Assembly (NCBI GenBank): GCA_035649575.1
Contig: DASRJH010000009.1
Coordinates: 1 to 36,845, forward strand
DNA length: 36,845 nucleotides
From: DASVAL01 sp035649575
Lineage (GTDB): Bacteria > Planctomycetota > UBA1135 > UBA2386
Direction: 5' to 3'
The position numbers were made by a program, and so were the translations under genes. Position 1 is the stretch's first letter. Each line of letters starts with the position of its first letter. Below, piece by piece: positions 15,849-24,211 of this stretch. Under the pieces are notes generated by a model. It did not search any database and was not told where the DNA came from. It saw nothing but the letters and a program-made list of their open reading frames with translations.

Positions 15849-16841
15849 ATGGAATCCGAACCTGGACCGCCGCTACACGTCGTCATCGCGACTCCGGCAC
15901 CTCGCGGCAGCGGCAGCGGCAACCGCGTGACGGCCCTGCGCTGGGCGCTCTTGCTGCGGCAGCTCGGCGCCCATGTGAAAGTCGTCGAGTCGTGGAACGG
16001 TCAGGTGTGCAACCTGCTGGTCGCCGTGCACGCAGTCAAGGAGGCGCGCAGCGTATTGGCCGCGGCCGTGGCGTTGCCCCGGCTGCGCATCGCCGTGCTC
16101 TTGGCCGGCACGGACATCTATCCGCACTTCGCGCCCGACGGCGACACTGCCGCGGCGTTGGCGCGCGCAGACGTCGTGATCGCGCTGCAGCGCCACGGCG
16201 CGGACAGCATGCCCGATGGCATCCGGCGCAAGGTCCGCACGATCGTGCAGTCGGCCACGCCTGTCCCCACACAGCACAAGGCGAACGTGTTCCAGGCCTG
16301 CGTGCTCGCCCACCTGCGTCCCGTCAAGGATCCGCTGTTGCCGCTGTTGGCCCTGCACCACGTGCCGCAGCAGGTTCCGATCACACTGGTGCTCGCGGGA
16401 CGCGCAATGACGGAGGATCTCGGATCGGAAGTGGCCGCAGCGGTTGCGGCGGACCCACGCGCGCGCTGGCTCGGCGAACTGCCGCGCCGCTCCGCACACG
16501 AACTGCTCGCGCAGAGTCACCTGTGTCTCGTGCCCTCGACGGCCGAGGGTGGCGCCAACGTCGTTTCCGAGGCGATCGCAGCCGGCACGCCGGTCCTCGC
16601 CTCGGCGATCCCCGGCAACATGGGTCTGCTCGGCGATTCCTGGCCGGGGCTGTTTCCGCCGGGCGACCGAGCCGCGCTCGGCGCACTGCTCGCGCGAGCC
16701 GCCACCGACGTCGCGTTCTACCAGAGTTTGGTTGCAGCTGCCGTCGCGCTACAGCCGTTGGTGGACCCGCGTCACGAGATGGAGGCATGGCGCCAGCTGC
16801 TCGCTGACCTCGGTCTCGCGCGCCGCATCGCGACGGTCTGA
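15849..16841 (+). CDS. senB: SenB-type selenosugar synthase (TIGR04348-family glycosyltransferase)
   Basis: 330 residues, a GT-B glycosyltransferase. Family-specific blocks are clear: ATPAPRGSGSGNRVTALRWA at residues 14-33, LLVAVHA and VLLAGTDIY in the N-terminal domain, then VLAHLRPVKDPL, RWLGELPR, EGGANVVSEAIAAGTPVLAS near 233-252, IPGNMGLLG and WPGLFPPGD. These match proteins annotated as TIGR04348 and shown for SenB to join selenophosphate to a UDP-sugar, forming a selenosugar, the first Se-C bond of selenoneine synthesis. It has a ribosome site (AGGGGA, 8 nt before ATG). SenA (the EgtB-like partner) and SenC (the SelD-like selenophosphate synthetase) are not in the window. The neighbour is instead a SelW-like selenoprotein. 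The substrate sugar is inferred from the family. Confidence 0.87.
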   Translation: MESEPGPPLHVVIATPAPRGSGSGNRVTALRWALLLRQLGAHVKVVESWNGQVCNLLVAVHAVKEARSVLAAAVALPRLRIAVLLAGTDIYPHFAPDGDTAAALARADVVIALQRHGADSMPDGIRRKVRTIVQSATPVPTQHKANVFQACVLAHLRPVKDPLLPLLALHHVPQQVPITLVLAGRAMTEDLGSEVAAAVAADPRARWLGELPRRSAHELLAQSHLCLVPSTAEGGANVVSEAIAAGTPVLASAIPGNMGLLGDSWPGLFPPGDRAALGALLARAATDVAFYQSLVAAAVALQPLVDPRHEMEAWRQLLADLGLARRIATV

Positions 16842-16923
16842 GCTGCACGAAATGCAGCGAGTCATGCCCCCACCGAGGCACTTCCTGCAGCTGTCGCATC
16901 TCTGGCAGCAAGGACCTCGCCTC

Positions 16924-17172
16924 ATGAACCAGCAACACACGGCGCGCGATTCCCTGCGTCGCCTCACCACACCCCACGCCCTCAACTTCGGCAGCCGGCT
17001 GCTGCACCGCGGCGGCGGTGGGGTCATCACGTTCCGCGAGTTCGTCGCCGTGGCGCGCGAATTCGTGAAGCAGATGCCCGAGCAGAGTGCGGTCTACCTC
17101 GCGGCGCTGGTCGCGCTCGACATGTGCCGCGACGAAGCCACGCACGAACCCGACAAGCCTTCGAAGAACTGA
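16924..17172 (+). CDS. small unknown protein downstream of senB
   Basis: 82 residues from ATG 16924, chosen because AAGGA lies 9 nt upstream; the frame also has ATG 16852, giving 106 residues. The sequence is mixed and protein-like (LTTPHALNFGSRLLHRGGGG, ITFREFVAVAREFVKQMPEQ, SAVYLAALVALDMCRDEA), with two predicted helices in the C-terminal half. No signal peptide or membrane segment, and no family recognised. It starts 82 bp after senB on the same strand and may belong to the same transcript, so a link to selenium metabolism is possible but unsupported by sequence. Confidence 0.55.
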   Translation: MNQQHTARDSLRRLTTPHALNFGSRLLHRGGGGVITFREFVAVAREFVKQMPEQSAVYLAALVALDMCRDEATHEPDKPSKN

Positions 17173-17256
17173 TCACTCCGCAGACATTTGCATGAGCGCG
17201 GGTGCCCTGGTAATCCCAACAAAGCCCCACCCTTGGGCGGCAACCAATCCCCCGCG

Positions 17257-18396
17257 ATGGACCTCGAACGGCTACGTGAGAGTTGGCAGAAGCTCGGCGC
17301 CACGGATCCGCGCTGGGCAATCCTGAGCCAGGCAGGCCGCGAAGGCGGCCGCTGGGATGACGCGCCGTTCTGGCGCAGCGGAGAGGACACGATCGATTGG
17401 ATCGCCCGGCATCTCGGCGGGCTGCGAGCGATGCCGAAGCTCGGTCGCGCTCTCGACTTCGGCTGCGGTATCGGTCGTCTCACGCAGGCGCTCGTCCGGC
17501 ATTTCGCGAAGGTCGTCGGCGTGGACATCGCCGAGTCGATGTTGGCCGGTGCGCGTGCCGCCAACCAGCACGGCGACCGCGTCGAGTACGTGCACAACAC
17601 CCGTGCCGACCTGCGCGTGTTCGACGACGCGTCGTTCGACTTCGTGCTCACGCTGATCGTGCTGCAACACATGCGGCCGGACTACTCGGCGGCCTACCTG
17701 CGCGAGTTCCTGCGCGTGCTCCGGCCGGGCGGAGTCGTGTTCTTCCAGATCCCGATCGAGCCGCTGTTGCAAACTGGCAACGCGGCGCGCCAGAGCACGG
17801 AAGCCTCCAGAGTGGCGTCTCCGACAACGCTCGCTGCGTTCACGGCGGTGCTGCCGACGAGTCGCGATCTCGCGGAGAACGAGTGGCAGTGGTTTCGCGT
17901 GGACATATGCAACGTCGGCAGGGAGCCGATGCGGGCACGTGGTGCTGGTGCCGTGGAGATCGGAACGCGTTTCGACCTCATCGAAGGGTCCGCCGCGGGC
18001 GAACCGCGTTGGGCCCCACTTCCGCACGACATCGCGCCAGGTGAGCGGGCGACGCTCATCGTGGCCGACCGCGCTCCGCCGACCGCAGGGTTGCACACGT
18101 TCGTCGCGTTGCCTTGCGTCGGCAGGAAGTGGTTCGCGCACGCGGACAACGTGCCTGGCACTTGCCGCACGACGGTCGTGCCCTCGCCACCGGGCTACCA
18201 ACAGCCCGATGTGCCACCGCCGCGTCCGATCCTCTCGCCCCCGGACGGCAAGGCACTGATCGAGGTCTACGGCACCAAACTCGGTGATCTGTACGCAAAC
18301 ATCACTCGCGCCGGTGGTGAGTTCGTCGATGTGGGTCTGAACTGTTGGGCCGGCTACGAATGGGTCAGCGGCCACTTCGTCGTCCGCAAGCGGTGA
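17257..18396 (+). CDS. class I SAM-dependent methyltransferase with C-terminal extension
   Basis: 379 residues from ATG 17257; the frame is open a little further upstream but without another ATG or a ribosome site. The Rossmann core has motif I ALDFGCGIGRLT (65-76), the acidic residue after strand two in VVGVDIAESML (Asp90), strand four DFVLTLIVLQHM and the later VLRPGGVVFFQIP, all typical of the Methyltransf_11/25 group. About 190 residues follow the core, with a beta-rich part (WFRVDICNVGREPM, AGLHTFVALPCVG) resembling an Ig-like or sugar-binding module, as in methyltransferases of polysaccharide clusters. It is not EgtD-like. The small molecule or glycan substrate is unknown. Converges with the membrane protein gene at 18427. 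Confidence 0.82.
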   Translation: MDLERLRESWQKLGATDPRWAILSQAGREGGRWDDAPFWRSGEDTIDWIARHLGGLRAMPKLGRALDFGCGIGRLTQALVRHFAKVVGVDIAESMLAGARAANQHGDRVEYVHNTRADLRVFDDASFDFVLTLIVLQHMRPDYSAAYLREFLRVLRPGGVVFFQIPIEPLLQTGNAARQSTEASRVASPTTLAAFTAVLPTSRDLAENEWQWFRVDICNVGREPMRARGAGAVEIGTRFDLIEGSAAGEPRWAPLPHDIAPGERATLIVADRAPPTAGLHTFVALPCVGRKWFAHADNVPGTCRTTVVPSPPGYQQPDVPPPRPILSPPDGKALIEVYGTKLGDLYANITRAGGEFVDVGLNCWAGYEWVSGHFVVRKR

Positions 18397-18426
18397 TGCG
18401 CCGCTGACGCCGGCTGTGCGCCCGGT

Positions 18427-20865
18427 CTACCGAGACTCGATGCGCACGTCGGTCCAGTAGGACCAGTCGAAGTCGCTCCTACCTTCCGGCCCGCAATCGG
18501 TCGCGAGCACCAACACGGAGCCGGCGGTCGCCTCCACGGTGACGGAGAAGCGGTGCGTACCCCTGTCGTCGGGTCTCTCGAGCGGCTGCAGCAAGCGCTG
18601 CAGGACTTCGCTGCGCTCACTGCCAGTCTCGCGCACGACGTGGAAGTTGACGCCGTTGGTCCTGACTTCACCCTGCCAGGCCTCCGGCAGGATGCCGAAG
18701 GCACCTGAGACGACGTTGACACCGGTCCGCAGGTGGAAGCGCAGCTCGGATGGCGCATGCGCAAACAGGACCTTTAGCCCATCCACCACCCTGGTCTCCA
18801 CGCGACAGCCGGCGGTCACGCGGAACGGCACGGCATGGAACATCGGCCAGAACGCGCGGTCGATGGCCTCGAACTGCTCTGGCGACAGTTCGCCGGGCGC
18901 GGGCCTGAGGCCATCGCACGCGAACAGGCGGACGCCGTAGTTCTCGGCGAAGCTCGACTCCTGGCCCGCCACGGGCAGCACGCGGAAGGCCACGACGCGC
19001 ATCGGCATGTTCCGATCGCCGAACAGCCCCAGGAACTCTTGCGTACTGAGCAGCAAGGGGTCGAGCAGGAATGGTGCGCGGACGATCGGGGGCGCGATGC
19101 GGAAGCGCCGCACCTGTCCGTCGACCTGCTTGACTTCCAGATACAGGAGCGCGGGTCGCAGCAGGAAACTGCGCAGGCGCCCCTGAACCGTGTACTCGAC
19201 GTCGAGACCGAGCAGGCGCAGCTCTCCGCGCAAGCCAGCCAGTTCGACCCAGTCGCCCATCCTCACCTGTTTTGCCAGCAGCGGCTGCCGCGGAATCATG
19301 CCGCGCGTGCGCAGCTCCGGGCGACGCTGCAAGACCAGATACTCGCGTTCGCCCAGCACCGGCCGGTAGCCGGCCATCAGCGCGAGCAGCGCTTGACTGT
19401 CCTGGACCGTAGGGAAGTACTCGTCGATCGGCTGCTGCTTGTAGAGCACGAACCGCGGTCCGTCCGGAGACTCGTAGCTGGCGGCATTGGCCTCCTGCAG
19501 CAGCGGCGTGTAGGCGGAATAGCTCTGGAACACAGGCCGGTGCCGCACGCGCAGGCCGTTGGCGAACATCACGCCCTGCTCGTAGCCGAAGCAGTCGACC
19601 GTGTCGTTGCCCACGGCGCGCTGCGTCTCTGTCAAGGCCACTGCGGCCGCAAACCAGTTGCGCACCTCCTGCAGCAAGGCCCGGTATCGCGGCATGTCGG
19701 CCAGCAACCCGGCGGTGTGCGGCGCCCTCGCCAGTACGCGGTCCGGAATCTGCCGCAGACCGCCGAACGAGCCGAACGTCTCTTCCATGCCGAGGACGGC
19801 CAGTACCGTCACCAGCAGGCCCGGGACGCGCAGCCAGCGGCCGTGACCGACCTTGGCGGCAATTGCGGGCAGCAGCACGAGGGGCGCGAAGGCGGCGAAG
19901 GCGAAGAGCAGCCGGGCATGGCCGTCGTCGTGACGCACGAAGCCTCCCTTCCAGGCGACGAACAATGCTGCTCCGCATACCACCGCAACGGCCAGGTGCA
20001 CGAAGCTGCGCGGGCGCATGCACACGAGTGCGGCAAGCGTTGCGAACAACAGCAGCGTGCACGCTTGGCCAAGATGCATCTGCAGCGGCACGCCCCCGTA
20101 ACCCATCGCTTCGTTGTAGCCCGAGGCGATCGACGACGACATCCGCAGCCATTCCGGGATGTTGGCGAGATGCTGACCGGCAGACAGCCAGCAGCCGAGG
20201 AACGCGCCGAGCCAGCAGGCCACGAGAGCTGCGGCTCTGCGCCAGGAACGGCGCCGCCAGCTGACCGCTGCCATCGCCCCGACGCAGGGCAGCGCGACCA
20301 TGAAATTGGTGAACTTGACCAACCCGAAGGCCGCGATCAACAGGCACACGAAGACGAGCAGCGACGTGCCGCAGTCAGCCCGGTACAGCACGAGGGAAGT
20401 GCCGGCGATGATGGACAGCAGGAACGGACCTTCCGGAATGGTCGGCGCCAGGTAGAGCAGGACCACGGCCGCCAGCAACCGCTCCCACGTGCTCGGCATC
20501 TGGCGCAGGAACGAGGTCATCACGAGCGCCATGGCGAGCGACACGGCCAGAGCGGCGATGACCTTGGTGATGAACAGATCGGGCTCGAAGCCCAGGGGCG
20601 GCGACAGCAGCCAGCCGAACGGACCATAGGTGAAGACGAAGTCGATGCCCGATTGCAGGCCTTCACGCCAGTCGTGAGCCAGCAGTGCGTTCCAGGAAAA
20701 GTCCAGTTGGTCGAACGGTGTCGCGATAGGCATCGCGACCAGTGTGAACCACAGGAACACGATCCATGCCGCCCAGCCGATACCGGCCGAGCAGCGGAAC
20801 AGGCGAGCTCGATTCTTCAGGCAGGTCAGGTGAAGGATGGGGCGGACTTGGCCACGCGGGACCAT
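18427..20865 (-). CDS. large polytopic membrane protein, GT-C-like
   Basis: 812 residues from ATG 20865-20863; GTG and ATG codons further in (for example at MPIATPFDQ) are alternative starts. A first membrane helix (AAWIVFLWFTLVAMPIA) is followed by an acidic loop (FDQLDFSWNALLAHDWREGL) and about ten further hydrophobic segments up to residue about 420. The N-terminal acidic loop after helix one is where GT-C glycosyltransferases carry their catalytic Asp, so a lipid-linked sugar transferase is possible. The C-terminal 370 residues are soluble and beta-rich, ending in DFDWSYWTDVRIESR, like a carbohydrate-binding jelly-roll. No named family is recognised. Two other genes in the window (22049 and 28416) have the same general plan. 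The opposite strand is open for long stretches, but only as a GC shadow. Confidence 0.7.
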   Translation of the reverse strand: MVPRGQVRPILHLTCLKNRARLFRCSAGIGWAAWIVFLWFTLVAMPIATPFDQLDFSWNALLAHDWREGLQSGIDFVFTYGPFGWLLSPPLGFEPDLFITKVIAALAVSLAMALVMTSFLRQMPSTWERLLAAVVLLYLAPTIPEGPFLLSIIAGTSLVLYRADCGTSLLVFVCLLIAAFGLVKFTNFMVALPCVGAMAAVSWRRRSWRRAAALVACWLGAFLGCWLSAGQHLANIPEWLRMSSSIASGYNEAMGYGGVPLQMHLGQACTLLLFATLAALVCMRPRSFVHLAVAVVCGAALFVAWKGGFVRHDDGHARLLFAFAAFAPLVLLPAIAAKVGHGRWLRVPGLLVTVLAVLGMEETFGSFGGLRQIPDRVLARAPHTAGLLADMPRYRALLQEVRNWFAAAVALTETQRAVGNDTVDCFGYEQGVMFANGLRVRHRPVFQSYSAYTPLLQEANAASYESPDGPRFVLYKQQPIDEYFPTVQDSQALLALMAGYRPVLGEREYLVLQRRPELRTRGMIPRQPLLAKQVRMGDWVELAGLRGELRLLGLDVEYTVQGRLRSFLLRPALLYLEVKQVDGQVRRFRIAPPIVRAPFLLDPLLLSTQEFLGLFGDRNMPMRVVAFRVLPVAGQESSFAENYGVRLFACDGLRPAPGELSPEQFEAIDRAFWPMFHAVPFRVTAGCRVETRVVDGLKVLFAHAPSELRFHLRTGVNVVSGAFGILPEAWQGEVRTNGVNFHVVRETGSERSEVLQRLLQPLERPDDRGTHRFSVTVEATAGSVLVLATDCGPEGRSDFDWSYWTDVRIESR

Positions 20866-20930
20866 ACCGGGGCCACGCAATCCTTGCCGCACCGACCAAT
20901 GGCGTCCGTCCAGTAGGCTGCCGGCCGTCG

Positions 20931-21806
20931 ATGGAGGCCGAGCCGTTCCAGTCCCGCGCTCGTGCACAAGCGACACGAATTCGAACGTCTCTGCACCCCT
21001 TGCCCCCTCCGCCCGGATCGACTCCCGTGCAACCCGCCATCGCGCCGCCGGCCACCGACCTCGCCGCTCTGACCGAGCGCTTCCGGCCCGCGTTGTGGCG
21101 CTACGTGCGCACGCTCGGCGCCGACGCAGCGACGGCCGACGACGTCGTTCAGGAGGCTTCGTGGTCGTGCTGCGGCGCGCGCACTTCGACACGAGCGCGC
21201 CTGGCGCCGTGTTCACGTTCCTGCGCACGGCGGCGCGGCAACTGTGGCTGCGCGCTGCCGCGGGCCGCACGAAGGAACGCGAGCTCGCCGAAGCCGACGC
21301 GGTGTGGGACGCCCGCTGCGGCAAGGGCGACGGCGACGACTACGTCGACGCACTGCGCGCCTGCGTCGAACGGCTGCCGCCGCGCAGTCGGCAGCTGTTG
21401 GCCGCGACCTACGGCGATGGCGACGGCCGCGCCGCCGGAGTTGCGGCGTGCGTGCGCGGACGCACTCGCCGAGGCCGTCGACGCGCTGCGATTGACCGAG
21501 CTGCGCTTCCGCGGCGAGCTCACTGCAGAGCTGCAGCGCGCGATCGCCGCGCAACCGGACCTCGCGGAGCTGCACGTGACCAGCGAACGCATCGGCGCGC
21601 TCGACGGGCTCGCGCCGGCGTCCGCGCTGCGACGCATCACGCTGTGCGAGCTGGTGTCGCCCGGCCTCGTGACCCTGGACTCGCTCGCGGCGCTGCGCAG
21701 CTGCAAGAACCTCGACACGCTCGCGCTGTACGTGCTGCAGGGCCTCGACGAGGCCGACGTCCGCAAGCTGTTCGACGACCGCGTCGCGATCACCGTTCGG
21801 AGGTGA
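20931..21806 (+). pseudogene. ECF sigma-factor remnant with two frameshifts and an LRR-like tail
   Basis: The start region (ATG 20931 or GTG 21027) encodes sigma region 2 (TDLAALTERFRPALWRYVRT, then ADDVVQEA). At 21156-21158 the reading moves by -1: the expected FVVVLRRAHFDTSAPGAVFTF continues in another frame, as if one base were lost in GAGGC(x)TTC. That second frame carries the linker and the start of region 4 (ERLPPRSRQLLAATYGDGDG), but the helix-turn-helix part is missing. Near 21430-21460 the first frame resumes with a leucine-rich segment (ALRLTELRFRGELTAELQRA, then LDSLAALRSCKNLDTLALYV) that ends at TGA 21804-21806. Most likely a decayed sigma factor, possibly joined by deletion to another protein. 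Sequencing errors could explain part of it. Confidence 0.55.
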
Positions 21807-22048
21807 TCGCCCCGGTGCCCCGCAGCAGACGACGTCGACCGCCGTGTCGGGTTGCCGTCAGGCCCGTCGCTGGATGTCTCGAACTCGTCGTTGTCGAGGA
21901 CGACGAGGCCGTACGCGTTGCCCGATGAGGACAAGATCCGACGTCCTACCTACGATCGGCCGAGAAGTACGAGCGGGTACGCGAGTTGCTTTCACGCTTG
22001 ACGCGCGATGGCCGCAGCCACACCCCTCGCCATCCTTGGTGCTCATTC

Positions 22049-24067
22049 ATGGACCGCGACAACGACATCTCCACCTGGTCGCTCGCGGCGATCCTCTGGC
22101 TGGCACTCGTCATCACCTTCGGGATCGTCAACCACGAGCGCTTCTTCTCGGCGCAGTTCCTGGAGATGGGCGACGATGCCGTGAACGGCATCTACACCGA
22201 GCACGCGAGGCACTTCGCCGAGATCTACGGCAACTACTCTCGCTTCCAGTTCAACCATCCCGGGCCAGTCTTCTACTACGCCTACGCTCTCGGCGAGTTG
22301 GTGCTCAGGGACTGGCTCGGCGTGTGCCCCACTCCGGGCAACGCTCATCTGGCGACGATCATGGTGGTGCAGAGCGCCTTCTTCGCGCTCGCCGCCGCGA
22401 TGTTCTGCTCGTCGTGGCGCTGGCGGGCCTGGCTGCCCCTGGCACTGCTCGGTGCCGCGATCCAGTTCGGTCCCGTGCCCGGAGCGTTCCTGATCACGTG
22501 GCCGCCACAGGTGCTGCTCATGCCGTCACTGGCGTTCCTGGTGGCATGCATCTCGGTGGCGTGTGGGCGGTGGGACCACCTGCTGGTGATGGTGCTGGCC
22601 GGCGGCTTCCTGTTCCATGGCCACGTGGCGCAGTCGCTCGTCGTGGGCACGCTCGGCCCACTCGCCCTCGGTCTGAACCTGGTCCGTCACCGGCGCGCTG
22701 CCGGCGCGTGGTCATTGCGGCAGTGGTTCTCGGGGCATCGAGCCAGCTGGATCGGCTTCGGCTTGCTCGCGGGGCTGTTCCTGCTGCCGCTGGCAATCGA
22801 CGTGACCTGTTACGGCGGCCACAGCAACGTCGCGACCATCCTCGCCCGGTTCCACACCAACACGACCGACGCCAAGAACCCCTGGCAGTCGCTGCTCTAC
22901 TTCCTGTCCTTCGGTACCTCGGCCGGGAACCAGGAAGAGCTCTTCACCACCATCGGCCCAGCCACGCGCGCGTTCTTCGCCGCGAACACGGTCCGTCTGG
23001 CGGTCTGGGGTGTGATCTGGTTGCTGCCGCCCGTGGCGCTGTTGTCGTTCCGACGGCACCTCGCGCCACGCGACCGGATGCTCCTCGCCACGGGCTGGCT
23101 GTTCTTCGTGTGCGCCGCCGGACTGTGCGTCATGTGGGGCATGGCGCAAGCGGGGCACATGTTCAACTTCAACGGCGTCTTCTACTACGGGGTCTTCTAC
23201 CTGGCGCTCATGCTGGCGCTGGCCGTGGTGAGCCGGGCGATCGACCGCTGGTACCGACCCGCCGCCGCGGGAGCCATCGTCGCCGTCGCTGCCGTGCTGC
23301 TGAGCTGGCAGAGGACGATGCCCTCGCTGCATGGCGTTGGTATGCAGATCCGGAGTGCCGTCGAGAATGCACTGGCCGGAGAGACCTTGTCCGGGCCGCG
23401 CTTCCTGGTGTTCGAAGCAGGTTCCTGGATCGTGGCCGCGGCCGTCGCGCTCGAACTCGAGCGCCGCGGCGTCGGCTTCCGGGTCGCGCCGTGGTGGTCG
23501 TTCATGTTCGGCCGCGAGCACGAGCTCGCGTACTCGACCAACAACCGCTCCACGGTCTGGTGGATCACAACGCCGGCGCCCGACGGGCTGCCACTCACGC
23601 CGGAACTCAGCCTGTATCGGCTGGCCGCGCCCATCCAGCCGGAGGGCGATGAGGTGCGATTCAAGAGCGCCGACAACGGCTCCCGCTACGTCGTCTGCGG
23701 ACTGAGCTCCTCCATGGAATGGGCCTACAGCAACCTGCCGCGTGCCTGCTTCCTGTTCGCGACACCACCGGCGAAGCACGACGTGCACATCGCCTTCGAT
23801 GCAGGCAGTGTCGAGTTCAGGGACGGCAAGATCGTGCCGCAGCCGGCCGAAGTGTTCTTCAACGGTGTGCCCATCGGTCGCGTGGAGGTGGTGGAACGCC
23901 GCGAGGTCGCCGTGCGCGTGCCGGCCGACGTGTGGAACGCCGCCCCCAGCGCGCTCCTCGAGCTGCACTTCCCCGCCTGCTTCGCCGACGCCGAGCCTGG
24001 CCGGCCTGCCTACCAGGGACGCGGAGCCTGGATCCTGTTCGCGATGCGCTTCCGCCCGACACCCTGA
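22049..24067 (+). CDS. polytopic membrane protein, GT39/GT-C-like
   Basis: 672 residues from ATG 22049, just before the first membrane helix (LAAILWLALVITFGIV). The first loop carries EMGDDAVNG and then FNHPGPVFYYAYAL; the HPGPxFYY pattern after an acidic loop recalls GT39/ArnT-type glycosyltransferases, where Asp residues of this loop act in catalysis. About ten to twelve further membrane helices run to residue about 440. The remaining roughly 230 residues are soluble, alpha/beta then beta-rich, ending in WILFAMRF, suggesting an attached periplasmic carbohydrate-binding-like domain. Substrate unknown. No ribosome site is evident; the 240 bp upstream hold the tail of the decayed sigma gene and nothing else I can name. 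Confidence 0.75.
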   Translation: MDRDNDISTWSLAAILWLALVITFGIVNHERFFSAQFLEMGDDAVNGIYTEHARHFAEIYGNYSRFQFNHPGPVFYYAYALGELVLRDWLGVCPTPGNAHLATIMVVQSAFFALAAAMFCSSWRWRAWLPLALLGAAIQFGPVPGAFLITWPPQVLLMPSLAFLVACISVACGRWDHLLVMVLAGGFLFHGHVAQSLVVGTLGPLALGLNLVRHRRAAGAWSLRQWFSGHRASWIGFGLLAGLFLLPLAIDVTCYGGHSNVATILARFHTNTTDAKNPWQSLLYFLSFGTSAGNQEELFTTIGPATRAFFAANTVRLAVWGVIWLLPPVALLSFRRHLAPRDRMLLATGWLFFVCAAGLCVMWGMAQAGHMFNFNGVFYYGVFYLALMLALAVVSRAIDRWYRPAAAGAIVAVAAVLLSWQRTMPSLHGVGMQIRSAVENALAGETLSGPRFLVFEAGSWIVAAAVALELERRGVGFRVAPWWSFMFGREHELAYSTNNRSTVWWITTPAPDGLPLTPELSLYRLAAPIQPEGDEVRFKSADNGSRYVVCGLSSSMEWAYSNLPRACFLFATPPAKHDVHIAFDAGSVEFRDGKIVPQPAEVFFNGVPIGRVEVVERREVAVRVPADVWNAAPSALLELHFPACFADAEPGRPAYQGRGAWILFAMRFRPTP

Positions 24068-24136
24068 GCCGCGCGTAGGAACCGCGCTCAAGATGCTCCG
24101 ATCGGACACACCATGGCGCACACTGCAGGCGCTGTA

Positions 24137-24170
24137 GCGCGCGATTGCGGCTGCAGACCGCAACGCGCGC
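24137..24170 (+). promoter_or_regulatory. 13-bp stem-loop upstream of the Ca2+/H+ antiporter gene
   Basis: GCGCGCG-A-TTGCGG (24137-24150) pairs with CCGCAACGCGCGC (24158-24170); only A24144 is bulged and the loop is CTGCAGA. It sits 69 nt after the previous stop codon and 41 nt before the antiporter GTG. No T-run follows. Either a terminator of the upstream gene or a structured leader of the antiporter message. Confidence 0.45.
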
Positions 24171-24211
24171 ATGGCATGATCTGCCGCGGCGCGACCGCGC
24201 CGGAGAACCGC

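Noticed and set aside
17257..18396. Methyltransferase considered as EgtD-like, which would complete a selenoneine set with senB
   Set aside because: It has the Methyltransf_11/25-type core and a long beta-rich tail, not the EgtD histidine-methyltransferase layout; no EgtB/SenA-like gene is nearby.
21880..21928. Plus-strand peptide VVVEDDEAVRVAR resembling the start of a response regulator
   Set aside because: Only about a dozen residues before a stop, no receiver domain follows; chance or the faintest remnant.
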